A program made the translations under genes and the position numbers. Under the pieces are notes generated by a model, which saw only the letters and a list, made by a program, of their open reading frames with translations, had not been told where the DNA came from and searched no databases. Below, one piece after another: positions 42,348 through 51,069 of a stretch of 64,000 nt of DNA (the first letter of the stretch is position 1; each line of letters begins with the position of its first letter). Source of the stretch: 2-01-FULL-40-13 sp964433155 (GTDB lineage: Bacteria; Patescibacteriota; Microgenomatia; UBA1406; GWC2-37-13); contig CAYSQE010000002.1 of the NCBI GenBank assembly GCA_964433155.1, positions 1 through 64,000 of the forward strand, written 5' to 3'.

Positions 42348-42620
42348 ATGAAGAAAAAATTAGAACCTCATGCCTTTGGTATGGCCCTAGGAACAATATG
42401 CATGGTGCTTCATTTCGTATTGTGGATTATAAGCTTAGTTTTTCCCAGATCTTTATTCAGTTTGATATTCAATGCCCAGTTTTTCGGAGCCGATATTGCA
42501 GAAAACTATCATTTAACCCAAAATATAGGACTGTCTCTTTTAAGTTTAATTATCTTTACTATCTCAGGATATCTAATAGGATTCTTTTTTGCTTTTGTAT
42601 ATGACCGCTTTGTCAAATAA
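42348..42620 (+). CDS. DUF5676-like small membrane protein
   Basis: 90 residues with helices at about 9-33 and 57-85. The opening KLEPHAFGMALGTICMVLHFVLWI and ending SGYLIGFFFAFVYDRF resemble DUF5676 membrane proteins. Function unknown. The preceding TAATAAT region gives a short leader. Confidence 0.6.
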   Translation: MKKKLEPHAFGMALGTICMVLHFVLWIISLVFPRSLFSLIFNAQFFGADIAENYHLTQNIGLSLLSLIIFTISGYLIGFFFAFVYDRFVK

Positions 42621-42631
42621 TTCCCGCATTA

Positions 42632-43621
42632 TTACCGAGGATTCTCTGCAGTTTTTGGTGCGCTGATAATCTCAATCAGCATCGTTTCAAGAAAAACAGT
42701 GATGGGGATAGCAAGCAATACTCCCAAAACTCCACCTATTTTCCCGCCAACCAAAAGCGCAATCAATGTAATGATGGGATTCAATCCCACTGCCTTTTTC
42801 ATCACAACCGGGACAATCAAGTTATTCTCAAGCTGTTGAACAATAAAATATAAAGCGACCGCTGCAAACCCCATCACAGAAGAATGAGAAAATCCCAGTA
42901 AAATCGCAGGAATTGCCGATATGGTTGGCCCTAGATTTGGTACTATCTCAAGTAGACCAGCCAAAACCGAAAGAGCCAATGCATACCGAATGCCTATCAA
43001 GTTTAACCCAATAAAAGTCATCAATCCAACTACTGTCATGAGCGTGATTTCGCCCCAGAACCAAGCATTTAATCGTTTTTCTGCTTTATCAAAAACAATT
43101 AGAGCTGTTTTTGCTTTCTCCTCGGAAAAAAAACGGGAGACTATTTTTCGTATCACATTCTCCTCTAAAAGAAAATAAAAACCAAAAAAAAGCGTAGTTA
43201 TAAAAAACACGGCGTTTGCAAAAATACCCTTTACGACGTCAAAAAATTGATTTGCGATGTTTGGCAAATATTGAAAGACCGAGTCAAGATTTAAAACTGA
43301 CATCAAGCTTGGAGCAAACCTTGCGATAATCGAAGGAAGAGCACGGAAAAGAAGTGTGCTCTCACTAATAAGTGGAGGAAGTATGATAAATAGCGCGGAA
43401 AAGAAAAACGTTAGAAAAATTAGATATACAAAAAAGGCTCCTAAAAAACGGGGTATTCTATTTTTTTCTAAAAAGGATACATAGGGCTTAAGGGCGCTCA
43501 TTATGATAAAGGCTATAAAAAGAGAGAAGATAATATCATGAACCATCCATAAAAAATTGAGAAATAAAATAAAAAAAACGGCGAAGACAATGGTCCGTGA
43601 AGAAATTTCTATTTTCTGCAT
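42632..43621 (-). CDS. AI-2E family transporter (PF01594)
   Basis: 329 residues, seven or eight membrane helices. The C-terminal blocks ALALSVLAGLLEIVPNLGPTISAIPAILLGF and QLENNLIVPVVMKKAVGLNPIITLIALLVGGKIGGVLGVLLAIP are typical. Members have been linked to signal export and Na+/H+ antiport; the substrate here is unknown. It lies 11 nt from the convergent DUF5676-like gene. Confidence 0.9.
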   Translation of the reverse strand: MQKIEISSRTIVFAVFFILFLNFLWMVHDIIFSLFIAFIIMSALKPYVSFLEKNRIPRFLGAFFVYLIFLTFFFSALFIILPPLISESTLLFRALPSIIARFAPSLMSVLNLDSVFQYLPNIANQFFDVVKGIFANAVFFITTLFFGFYFLLEENVIRKIVSRFFSEEKAKTALIVFDKAEKRLNAWFWGEITLMTVVGLMTFIGLNLIGIRYALALSVLAGLLEIVPNLGPTISAIPAILLGFSHSSVMGFAAVALYFIVQQLENNLIVPVVMKKAVGLNPIITLIALLVGGKIGGVLGVLLAIPITVFLETMLIEIISAPKTAENPR

Positions 43622-43641
43622 ATCTTGATTATAACAACTTT

Positions 43642-44331
43642 CTACCCATTGGCAATTGTTATAGCAAAAACTTGTCGGGCTCCATTTTTCTTAAGGACTT
43701 TAGCCGCTTCTTTTAGCGTAGATCCTGTTGTCACAACATCATCGACCAATACAAAATTTTTGCCACTAATATTTTTATTCGCTAAAACACCAAATGCCCC
43801 AAGCATATTATGATAACGACTCTTCTGATTTTGAAGTTGGGTTTGAGATGGGGTATTTCTTATTCTAAGAAGAACCCCGCTTTTTCGACAATTAAGAAAA
43901 GATTGTAAATATTGAGCAATAATTTTTGCCTGATTAAAGCCCCGAAGTTGCAATTTGTGTGCATGTAAAGGAATAGGTTCAAGTAAAAACTCATCTCTTA
44001 GCAGACTTTTATATATGAGAATTTTTTTTAATCTTTCAGGCTTAACAACAAGACAAAACTCCTCCCAAACATCAATTGCTAAGCGATATTTAATGTTTTT
44101 TATAATTGCTTTTAAAAAGTCGTTGTAATGAAGTACGCTCAGAAAACCATCAATCCCAAGATTCCTTCTACATCCTGGGTGGGTGAAGCCAGATAAACTA
44201 TCTTTTCCACAATACAAGCATATGTCTTTTTTTAGATAGCTCAATTTTTTTTGACAGTTTATACAAATATAAGCGCCCAGATAACCACATCCTAAACAGA
44301 ATTTAGGGAACAGAAGATCTTTGAGAAACAT
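43642..44331 (-). CDS. comF: ComF-family phosphoribosyltransferase-like protein
   Basis: 229 residues. An N-terminal zinc ribbon (FCLGCGYLGAYICINCQKKL, then CLYCGKDS) is followed by a PRTase domain with the PRPP loop FVLVDDVVTTGSTLKEAA. ComF is needed for DNA uptake in competent bacteria. CPR cells generally carry type IV pili and take up DNA, so this fits. The next gene downstream is an AI-2E transporter. Confidence 0.9.
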   Translation of the reverse strand: MFLKDLLFPKFCLGCGYLGAYICINCQKKLSYLKKDICLYCGKDSLSGFTHPGCRRNLGIDGFLSVLHYNDFLKAIIKNIKYRLAIDVWEEFCLVVKPERLKKILIYKSLLRDEFLLEPIPLHAHKLQLRGFNQAKIIAQYLQSFLNCRKSGVLLRIRNTPSQTQLQNQKSRYHNMLGAFGVLANKNISGKNFVLVDDVVTTGSTLKEAAKVLKKNGARQVFAITIANG

Positions 44332-44504
44332 GTCTTTAGATAATTAGATTTTTAGCTCTAAGCTATTAGTTTCATTCTAACATCAACTAGCTTTTTTTCT
44401 AATAGCTAAGTAGCTAATAGCAAACAGCAATATAAATATCGTTCACAAAAATATTTGCAAAAAACAATTGAAAAATTATAATAGAGTTTTTGAGGCTAAT
44501 TTTG

Positions 44505-44519
44505 AAACTGATACAGTTT
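44505..44519 (+). promoter_or_regulatory. Palindrome upstream of nrdR
   Basis: AAACTG-ATA-CAGTTT, a perfect 6-bp inverted repeat with a 3-bp spacer, in the 250-bp gap before nrdR. TATAAT lies shortly upstream (about 44477). It does not match the known NrdR box, so the bound regulator, if any, is unknown. The gap also contains TAGCTAA/GTAGCTA-type short repeats near 44400. Confidence 0.35.
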
Positions 44520-44582
44520 GATATTATTTTGACCTCTTGTAAACCTATCAGTAGTGTTCTAGATTTTTAATTGGCACAAGAT

Positions 44583-45029
44583 ATGTATTGTATTTTTTGC
44601 AAGCATACTGATACCGAAGTTATCGAAACGCGCTTGTCTGAAGATGGAAAGGCAATAAGAAGAAGGAGGCAGTGCCCAAAATGTCAAAAAAGATTTACAA
44701 CTTATGAGAGGATTGAGGAACTGCCCATCTTGGTGATCAAAAGAGATGGAAGGCGGGAACGGTTTGATCGGGAAAAGTTAAGAAAGGGCCTCTTAAAGGC
44801 GTGTGAAAAAACAGTAGTTACAGCAGATCAAGTAGAACAGGCCGTCTCTGAGGTTGAGTCTGAACTTAAACAGTTGGACTCAACCGAGGTAGAAAGCAAG
44901 GCAATAGGAAATCTTGTTGCAAAATATTTAAAGAAAGTTGATAAAATTGCCTACATCCGTTTCGCCTCTGTGTTTAGAAGGTTTGTTGATGTTGAGGATT
45001 TCGAAAGAGAAGTGAAGAAATTGCTATAA
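44583..45029 (+). CDS. nrdR: Transcriptional repressor NrdR
   Basis: 148 residues from the ATG at 44583; the zinc ribbon must start at once (MYCIFC...CPKCQKRFTTYE), and a TTG 12 nt upstream would add unneeded residues. The ATP-cone follows (LVIKRDGRRERFDREKLRKGLLKACEKT). NrdR senses ATP/dATP and represses ribonucleotide reductase genes; the class II RNR is the next gene, 74 bp downstream. Confidence 0.96.
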   Translation: MYCIFCKHTDTEVIETRLSEDGKAIRRRRQCPKCQKRFTTYERIEELPILVIKRDGRRERFDREKLRKGLLKACEKTVVTADQVEQAVSEVESELKQLDSTEVESKAIGNLVAKYLKKVDKIAYIRFASVFRRFVDVEDFEREVKKLL

Positions 45030-45103
45030 ACCGTTATTAGTTCATAGTTAGTTAGTTCAGCGCTAAAACAAAGTTACTATCAGCCAACTAACTTGTATTA
45101 CTT

Positions 45104-47479
45104 ATGAGACTCACTGGTGTTTCAGAAAAGGTCTTCCTAGATCGCTACTCCTTAAAAGATAAAGAAGGTAAGGCACTCGAGAAAAAACCCGAAGAAATGT
45201 GGCAAAGGATCGCCAAAGCAGTTTCTTCTCTTGAAAAGAAGGGGAAGCAAAAAATGTGGCAAAAAGAATTTTATTGGGCAATGAAAGACTTTAAGTACGT
45301 CCCGGGTGGAAGGATTTTATCTGGTGCTGGCACTGGATACTCTGTCACCTATTACAACTGTTTTGTGATCCCAAGCCCCAAAGACTCGAGGGGTGGTATT
45401 TTAGAAACCTTGAAACAGATGGTTGAGATTATGGCGCATGGCGGAGGCGTCGGGATTAATCTCTCATCATTGAGGCCTCGAGGCGCTCGTGTGAGGAAAG
45501 TAAATGGTTTTTCTTCTGGCCCTTGCAACTGGGCAGAACTTTTTTCTGTTGCCACCAAAGATATTATTCAACAGGGTGGAACCAGGCGAGGAGCTCTCAT
45601 GCTTATGTTATGGGATTGGCATCCAGATATGGAAGAATTTATAACCGTCAAACAAGATCTGTCTCGCATAAATGGAGCAAATCTTTCTGTCTGTATTTCT
45701 GATTCGTTTATGGAGGCTGTCGAAAAAGATGCCGATTGGCCACTTGTTTTTCCTGATACACAGGATCCAGAATATGATGAAAAGTGGGACGGAGATCTGG
45801 AAGTTTGGAAATCTTTAGGAAAAAAAGTGATAGTTCATAAGGTTGTAAAGGCACGAAAAGTCTGGGATCTTATTGCTCAAGCTGCATGGAGAAGCGCTGA
45901 GCCGGGTACTGTTTTTATGGAAAGATATAATAAAATGCATAATAACTATTACTGGAATAGAATCAACTGTGTAAATCCGTGTGGAGAAGAAGGCTTACCA
46001 TCCTGGGGCGTCTGTAACTTAAGCTCAATTAATCTTTCTGCTCTTGTTAAGACAAAATCGGTAGATAAAAAAGGTAGGTTTGATTTTAAAACACTTCGTA
46101 AATTAGTTGGTATAGCGGTTCGCTTTCAAGACGATATAATCGATATGGATCCATATATCTTTAAAGGCATAAGAAAGATGCAGCTTGAGGGAGAACGGCG
46201 TATCGGCCTTGGTACCATGGGACTTGGCGATACGCTTATTAAGCTTCATCTCAGATACGGCTCTCCTGAAGGATTAAAGTTTATTGACAAAGTATACGAA
46301 CTTATCCGCAATGAGGCATATAAAACCTCTGCAGAGCTCGCAAAAGAAAAAGGTGCATTTCCAAAGTTTGATAAAGAAAAATATCCAAAAGGTAGATTTA
46401 TTAAGGAACTTCCTTCCGATGTACAAAAAAATATTAAAAAATATGGGGTTAGAAATTCGGTTCTTTTAATGCAGGCGCCAACCGGATCCACGTCTCTTCT
46501 TGCCAATACTACTTCTTCTGGGATTGAGCCGGTATATGAATTTGAGTTTATCCGCCGCGACAGGCTTGGCACCCACATCATCCGTCACCACCTCTATGAT
46601 GAGTGGTATAAAAAACACGAAAAGGAAATAAAAGATGGAAAAGTTAAAAAACCAGATTGGTTTGTCTCAGCTAATGAATTGATACCAGAAGATCATATAA
46701 AAGTCCAAGCAGTAATCCAAAAATATGTCGATGCCTCGATCTCCAAGACCGTAAATGCACCCAAGACTCATACCGTTGAAGATGTAAAAAGACTCTTCAC
46801 TTTAGCATACAGGCTCGGACTTAAAGGTATAACATACATGAGAGAGGGATCTCGACCTGGGGTCCTTGAGAGAAAAACCGAAGAGAAAAAGCCGGAAGAA
46901 AAAGTTCCGGTCTATACAGTTAAGCCAAGACCGATGGTCGTACATGGATCAACATATCGAATCGATACACCGGTTGGTACAGCCTTTATAACGGTTAATA
47001 CCAACGGCAACATGGAACCTCTTGAGATCTTCATTAATGTGGGAAAGGCAGGAACCGATGTTTATGCCATGGCAACTGGCTTAGGCAGAGCCATATCTCT
47101 AGCACTTCGGTTTGCCTCACCGCTTTCTCCGAAGGAGAGAGTAAAAGAAATCATCGACCAACTTCAAGGTATAGGAGGAGCAAGAAGTCTTGGGTTTGGA
47201 AAAGAAAAAATCAGAAGTTTGCCTGATGCCATTGCAAAAGTTTTATCTATGCATTTTGGTTTAAATGGCCATGCGCAAAAACCTTTGGGCAACGGGCAAG
47301 GCAATGGACAAGCGACTATAGCTGAAAAACCAACACTCGTCTCTTCTGTCTCACAACCTACACTCATGCAATCGAGCAACACTGGACTTTTTGATATTTG
47401 TCCTTCCTGCGGTGAAGCGAGCCTTGCCCATGAAGAAGGGTGTAAAAAATGCTACGGGTGCGGTTACTCAGAATGTTGA
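45104..47479 (+). CDS. nrdJ: Class II (B12-dependent) ribonucleotide reductase
   Basis: 791 residues. FKYVPGGRILSGAGT, HGGGVGINLSSLRPRGARV, NPCGEEGLPSWGVCNLSSINL (active-site Cys region) and MQAPTGSTSLLANTTSSGIEPVYE mark the adenosylcobalamin-dependent class. The C-terminal TSCPAC-like tail (CPSCGEASLAHEEGC, then KCYGCGYSEC) supplies the redox/zinc cysteines. It makes deoxynucleotides with or without oxygen but needs adenosylcobalamin. The next gene is a PduO-type adenosyltransferase that makes that cofactor. No cobalamin riboswitch precedes it. Confidence 0.95.
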   Translation: MRLTGVSEKVFLDRYSLKDKEGKALEKKPEEMWQRIAKAVSSLEKKGKQKMWQKEFYWAMKDFKYVPGGRILSGAGTGYSVTYYNCFVIPSPKDSRGGILETLKQMVEIMAHGGGVGINLSSLRPRGARVRKVNGFSSGPCNWAELFSVATKDIIQQGGTRRGALMLMLWDWHPDMEEFITVKQDLSRINGANLSVCISDSFMEAVEKDADWPLVFPDTQDPEYDEKWDGDLEVWKSLGKKVIVHKVVKARKVWDLIAQAAWRSAEPGTVFMERYNKMHNNYYWNRINCVNPCGEEGLPSWGVCNLSSINLSALVKTKSVDKKGRFDFKTLRKLVGIAVRFQDDIIDMDPYIFKGIRKMQLEGERRIGLGTMGLGDTLIKLHLRYGSPEGLKFIDKVYELIRNEAYKTSAELAKEKGAFPKFDKEKYPKGRFIKELPSDVQKNIKKYGVRNSVLLMQAPTGSTSLLANTTSSGIEPVYEFEFIRRDRLGTHIIRHHLYDEWYKKHEKEIKDGKVKKPDWFVSANELIPEDHIKVQAVIQKYVDASISKTVNAPKTHTVEDVKRLFTLAYRLGLKGITYMREGSRPGVLERKTEEKKPEEKVPVYTVKPRPMVVHGSTYRIDTPVGTAFITVNTNGNMEPLEIFINVGKAGTDVYAMATGLGRAISLALRFASPLSPKERVKEIIDQLQGIGGARSLGFGKEKIRSLPDAIAKVLSMHFGLNGHAQKPLGNGQGNGQATIAEKPTLVSSVSQPTLMQSSNTGLFDICPSCGEASLAHEEGCKKCYGCGYSEC

Positions 47480-47481
47480 AT

Positions 47482-47558
47482 TAGACCGTAGACCTTAGAC
47501 CATAGACTTCAGTTATAATATCTTCTAAAATCTAGAATCTAACATCTAAAGTCTATGA
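47482..47558 (+). repeat. 7-bp tandem repeats between nrdJ and the PduO gene
   Basis: TAGACCN is repeated four times (47482-47509), then TCTANNN five times (47524-47558). The ATG of the adenosyltransferase (47555) lies inside the last unit. TATAAT (about 47514-47519) sits between the two arrays. Confidence 0.8.
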
Positions 47559-48079
47559 GCATTTATACTCGTACAGGAGACAAAGGAACCACGTCACTAT
47601 TTGGTGGAAAGCGCGTCTACAAATCTGATCCTCAGGTTGAGGCCTACGGCTCAGTTGATGAACTGAATAGTTTTATTGGTCTAGCAATTTCAAAGTCTAA
47701 AAATAAAGAAGAAAAGGCTTTTCTCACTTCCATCCAACAAGACCTTTATATCATTATGTCCTATCTTTCTGGAGCGAAAGTAAATCTAAAAAGTATTGGT
47801 ATAAAAGTTGCCCGTTTTGAAAAAGAGATAGACAAAATAGAAAAACTTTTGCCAAAACTAAGTCTCTTCATTCTTCCCGGCGGAAACGAGATATCCTCCT
47901 GGTTTCATATCCTTAGGGTTATCTGTCGCCGAGCCGAAAGAAATGTTGTAAGAATTTCTTCAAACTATGAACCCCGAACTACTAACTACGAACTAATCTT
48001 AAAGTATCTCAACCGCCTCTCAGATCTCTTTTTCATTCTTGCCAGATGGCACAATAAAGATAAAGAGAAACTTTATTAA
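47555..48079 (+). CDS. PduO-type cob(I)alamin adenosyltransferase
   Basis: 174 residues. IYTRTGDKGTTSLFGGKRVYKSDPQVEAYGSVDELNSFIGLA is the ATP-binding N-terminus. FILPGGNEISSWFHILRVICRRAERNVV holds the conserved R-x-x-x-R-R-A-E-R. LKYLNRLSDLFFILAR closes the helical bundle. It converts cob(I)alamin to adenosylcobalamin, the cofactor of the RNR just upstream. About eleven residues (NYEPRTTNYEL) near position 140 come from a 7-bp tandem repeat inserted in frame between two conserved blocks. Confidence 0.93.
   Translation: MSIYTRTGDKGTTSLFGGKRVYKSDPQVEAYGSVDELNSFIGLAISKSKNKEEKAFLTSIQQDLYIIMSYLSGAKVNLKSIGIKVARFEKEIDKIEKLLPKLSLFILPGGNEISSWFHILRVICRRAERNVVRISSNYEPRTTNYELILKYLNRLSDLFFILARWHNKDKEKLY
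47963..47997 (+). repeat. 7-bp tandem repeat inside the adenosyltransferase gene
   Basis: Five units of AACTANN (the second degenerated to AACCCCG). 35 nt is not a multiple of 3 on its own, so the frame changes between units; the surrounding sequence compensates. Of the same class as the arrays at 34762-34789, 47482-47509 and 47524-47558. Confidence 0.75.
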
Positions 48080-48081
48080 AA

Positions 48082-49191
48082 TTAAGAGACCTTTTCCCAA
48101 GGAAATCCTTCCCTACCAAAATGTCCATACACAGCAGTGGAAAGATAGATAGGTCTACGAAGATTTAAACCTTGCAAAATTCCCTCAACCGATGTATCTA
48201 AAAGTCTGACAGAAAAATCTCTTATTGCTTTTTTGGTTAGACGATTTGTTCCAAACGTCTCAATTTCTTGCATTATTGGTCTTTTTGCGCCGATAAAATA
48301 TGCAAGGCCGACTTCAACTTTATCGGCTAAACCATGAGCGACAATATTTTTTGCAATGTACCTCGCCGCGTAAGCTCCTGAGCGATCAACCTTAGTTGGA
48401 TCTTTGCCGCTAAAACATCCTCCACCAACCTTTGCATATCCGCCATAGGTATCAACAATTATTTTTCTTCCAGTCACACCAGTATCAGCTGCTGGCCCAC
48501 TCAAGTGCCAAACCCCCGTTCCATTTACTATTAAATCTTTAGCTTTTATTTTAAATCCAAAATTTTTTAAGGTCGGACCGACAACTTTTTTGAATAAATC
48601 GTGTTTTACCTCTGAAAGCGATACTGACTCTTTATGGGGTGCTGCGAGTATAACAGACACCACTCTATATGGTTTCCCATTTTTATACTCAATTGTCACC
48701 TGTGTTTTTCCGTCTGGCAGAAGATGTGGCAGAATTTTTTTCTCTCTTACGGCGTCCAACCGCATCGCCAGTTTATGAGCAAGAGTGATTGGTAACGGCA
48801 TATATTCTTTTGTCTCTCTACAAGCAAATCCAAACATCATACCTTGATCTCCTGCGCCTTTCATCTTTACTCCTTTTGCAATTTCTGGCGACTGGGTGTG
48901 AATATAAACTCCGATAGGCGATTTATAGGAAAAATTTAGCAAACCATTTGTATATCCAAGCTTTTTAATCTGCTTTCTTGCGATTTTTTCAAAATTGACA
49001 TTTGCCTTTGCTGAAACCTCACCCGCCATCACCACTCGATCGTAAGTCACCAATGTTTCGACCGCCACCCTTCCATATCTGTCTTTCTTTAAAACTTCAT
49101 CAACAATAGCATCACTTATCTGATCACAGATCTTATCGGGGTGACCGCTACAGACTGATTCTGAAGTAAAATAATAAGAAGAGTTTGCCAT
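48082..49191 (-). CDS. metK: S-adenosylmethionine synthetase
   Basis: 369 residues from the ATG at 49191. FTSESVCSGHPDKICDQISDAI (ATP/Mg), GAGDQGMMFGFACRET and GGGCFSGKDPTKVDRSGAYAARYIAKNI (phosphate loop) are all standard bacterial MetK. It makes SAM from methionine and ATP. It ends 2 nt from the convergent PduO-type gene. Upstream, its leader region is short. Confidence 0.97.
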   Translation of the reverse strand: MANSSYYFTSESVCSGHPDKICDQISDAIVDEVLKKDRYGRVAVETLVTYDRVVMAGEVSAKANVNFEKIARKQIKKLGYTNGLLNFSYKSPIGVYIHTQSPEIAKGVKMKGAGDQGMMFGFACRETKEYMPLPITLAHKLAMRLDAVREKKILPHLLPDGKTQVTIEYKNGKPYRVVSVILAAPHKESVSLSEVKHDLFKKVVGPTLKNFGFKIKAKDLIVNGTGVWHLSGPAADTGVTGRKIIVDTYGGYAKVGGGCFSGKDPTKVDRSGAYAARYIAKNIVAHGLADKVEVGLAYFIGAKRPIMQEIETFGTNRLTKKAIRDFSVRLLDTSVEGILQGLNLRRPIYLSTAVYGHFGREGFPWEKVS

Positions 49192-49351
49192 AAACAAATT
49201 TTGGCCACATCTTTTTTCATTCGGTTAGCACCGTTGCTTTTCACTCGTGATGCCAATAAATTCTATCGTATACACATTTTATAAATTTTGCAAGCGTATA
49301 TGGGAAACCTCAAGAATTGAGTATAATAAGTTATTACAATTTATAACTGAT

Positions 49352-49888
49352 ATGAAGAAACAGCTCGCAACATTTGGAGGAGGGTGTTTCTGGTGCGTCG
49401 AGGCGATTTTTAAAGAGCTAAAAGGAGTAGAAAAGGTTGTCTCCGGGTATTCAGGTGGTAAAGTTGCAGATCCAAACTATTACGAGGTATCCGAAGGAAA
49501 AACTGAACATGCAGAATCAATACAGTTAACTTTTGATCCTGTCATCATCTCGTATGAAACCCTCATTGAAGTTTTCTTCTCAACTCATAATCCAACCACA
49601 CCCGATCAACAAGGAAATGATATTGGATCTCAGTACCGTTCGATTATTTTTTATCACGATGAGGTGCAGAAAAAAATTGTTGAGAAGGTAAAAAAAAAGT
49701 TCGGGGATGAAAAAATATATGATGCTCCTATCATCACAGAAATTATCCCTTACACAAATTTTTATCCAGCAGAGTCATATCACCAAAATTATTATGAGAA
49801 AAATCCCGACCAACCCTACTGTCAATTTGTCATCAATCCAAAACTGGCAAAATTTAGACAGAAATTCGCCCAACTTCTGAAAAAATAA
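49352..49888 (+). CDS. msrA: Peptide-methionine (S)-S-oxide reductase MsrA
   Basis: 178 residues from the ATG at 49352; the upstream in-frame extension is not conserved and would lie before a TATAAT at about 49322. ATFGGGCFWCVEAIFKELKGV includes the catalytic GCFWC. HNPTTPDQQGNDIGSQYRSIIF and AESYHQNYYEKNP complete the site. It repairs oxidised methionine. msrB and trxA, its usual partners, lie 3-4 kb away in another unit. The stop overlaps the next start by one base. Confidence 0.95.
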   Translation: MKKQLATFGGGCFWCVEAIFKELKGVEKVVSGYSGGKVADPNYYEVSEGKTEHAESIQLTFDPVIISYETLIEVFFSTHNPTTPDQQGNDIGSQYRSIIFYHDEVQKKIVEKVKKKFGDEKIYDAPIITEIIPYTNFYPAESYHQNYYEKNPDQPYCQFVINPKLAKFRQKFAQLLKK

Positions 49889-50295
49889 TGAAAAAGTTAT
49901 TGCTTCTTGTTATTGTAGCCTTAGTTTTATTTGCCGGCTTCACATATTTTACCCCTCCATCTAAACAACCCAAACAGATATCTCAAATCAAAAAAGCCAG
50001 ATCACTAACCGCCCAGCAAAAAATCTTAAAAACTAGAAATGATAGTGCCTCTTATAATTCTTATCAATTAGTAGAAGGAAAAACTGCTTTAGATCTTTTG
50101 CAAAAAACTGCCGCCGTTGTAACAAAAGGTCAAAAAGAAAACGCTTTTGTCGTCGAAATAAACGGCAAAAAAGCTGAGGAAAAAAATAAAGAATATTGGG
50201 CATTTTATATAAATGGTAAACTATCTGCTGTTGGCGCAGGAAGTTATAAGTTGAAAAATGGCGACAAAATAGAATGGAAGATAGAAAATTATTGA
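49888..50295 (+). CDS. DUF4430 (transcobalamin-like domain) exported protein
   Basis: 135 residues: a membrane anchor or signal (LLLLVIVALVLFAGFTYF), a Lys/Gln-rich linker, and a C-terminal DUF4430 domain (YQLVEGKTALDLLQKTA...YWAFYINGKLSAVGAGSYKLKNGDKIEWKIENY). This domain is the beta module found in transcobalamin/intrinsic-factor-like proteins and bacterial surface proteins thought to bind cobalamin. It sits between B12-using genes and an ECF-like membrane protein, so a B12-capture role is reasonable. Overlaps by 1 nt upstream and 22 nt downstream show tight coupling. Confidence 0.8.
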   Translation: MKKLLLLVIVALVLFAGFTYFTPPSKQPKQISQIKKARSLTAQQKILKTRNDSASYNSYQLVEGKTALDLLQKTAAVVTKGQKENAFVVEINGKKAEEKNKEYWAFYINGKLSAVGAGSYKLKNGDKIEWKIENY

Positions 50296-50828
50296 AGACG
50301 TTTAAAAATGTGCTTCCTTTTATTTTTCTTATCACCTCTGCCGTATTAAGCCGTATTCTTCCTCATCCGCCCAATTTTGCTCCGGTCGCCGGCCTTGCTC
50401 TTTTTTCCGGTGCATATCTTTCAGGTTTTGGCTCTTTTGCTTTCCCCTTAATAATTATGATTTTTTCCGATATGATTTTGGGGTTTCATTCAACATTGCT
50501 TTACGTGTACGGAAGTTTTCTTCTTATCGTGTTTATCGGAAAACTACTTCGAGAAAAAAAATCGTTTCGTCTTTTTGTTGGTGCTAGCTTTATCTCATCT
50601 TTACTTTTTTTTCTCATTACAAACTTCGGGGTATGGATGAGTACGAATATGTACTCAAAAGATCTATGGGGGTTATTTCAAGCGTATGTTATGGGAATCC
50701 CGTTTTTCAAAAACACAATTCTAGGAGATTTATTTTACACGCTAACACTATTTTATGGATTTAAGTTTATTACACTTATCAGTCAACGACTACTTTTTTC
50801 ACTTCCTTCACAAAAAAAATCTTCTTGA
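50274..50828 (+). CDS. DUF6580-like putative ECF-type transport protein
   Basis: 184 residues with six hydrophobic helices. LPFIFLITSAVLSRILPHPPNFAPVAGLALFSGAYLSG is the DUF6580 opening, a family related to S components of ECF vitamin transporters. Its start lies inside the DUF4430 gene. With nrdJ, the PduO-type adenosyltransferase and a cobalamin riboswitch around it, cobalamin (or a precursor) is the best substrate guess. No ECF ATPase or T component is in the window. Confidence 0.7.
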   Translation: MEDRKLLKTFKNVLPFIFLITSAVLSRILPHPPNFAPVAGLALFSGAYLSGFGSFAFPLIIMIFSDMILGFHSTLLYVYGSFLLIVFIGKLLREKKSFRLFVGASFISSLLFFLITNFGVWMSTNMYSKDLWGLFQAYVMGIPFFKNTILGDLFYTLTLFYGFKFITLISQRLLFSLPSQKKSS

Positions 50829-50878
50829 ATTTTAAAAACATTAGGAGTATCTTAAAGACGTTCATTTAAAATTTTTTT

Positions 50879-51046
50879 GGTTTGGATACTGGGAACTAGG
50901 TGTAAATCCTAGGTCTTGAAGTACAACGAAGTTGACTTCAGGACCATGAAGTGATCTCTGATCTACTTCATGGCTCTGCCGGAACGGTTCACCCGTGCAA
51001 ATTCTTATAGAATTTGTTCGGGTAAAAGCCCGAGACCACCCAAACC
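50879..51046 (+). promoter_or_regulatory. Probable cobalamin riboswitch
   Basis: A 168-nt structured leader closed by P1 (GGTTTGG 50879-50885 with CCAAACC 51040-51046). Core matches to the B12 aptamer: GGGAA (50891-50895), the T-loop hairpin CTAGGTGTAAATCCTAG (50896-50912) and the 3' AAGCCCGAGACC (51026-51037), as in the E. coli btuB leader. The usual CCGCAACTG block is not clear; an 11-bp hairpin with ACAACGAA occupies that place. GGTTC (50986-50990) can pair with GAACC in the ribosome-binding region (51064-51068), a plausible off-switch. TAAAAT at 50867-50872 places the transcript start at the first P1 base. Confidence 0.75.
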
Positions 51047-51069
51047 TTATAACCTCGAGCAGGGAACCT

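Noticed and set aside
45030..45103. Cobalamin riboswitch in front of nrdJ
   Set aside because: The 74-bp gap has only TAGTTAG-type repeats and none of the B12 aptamer core; the riboswitch in this block lies at 50879-51046.
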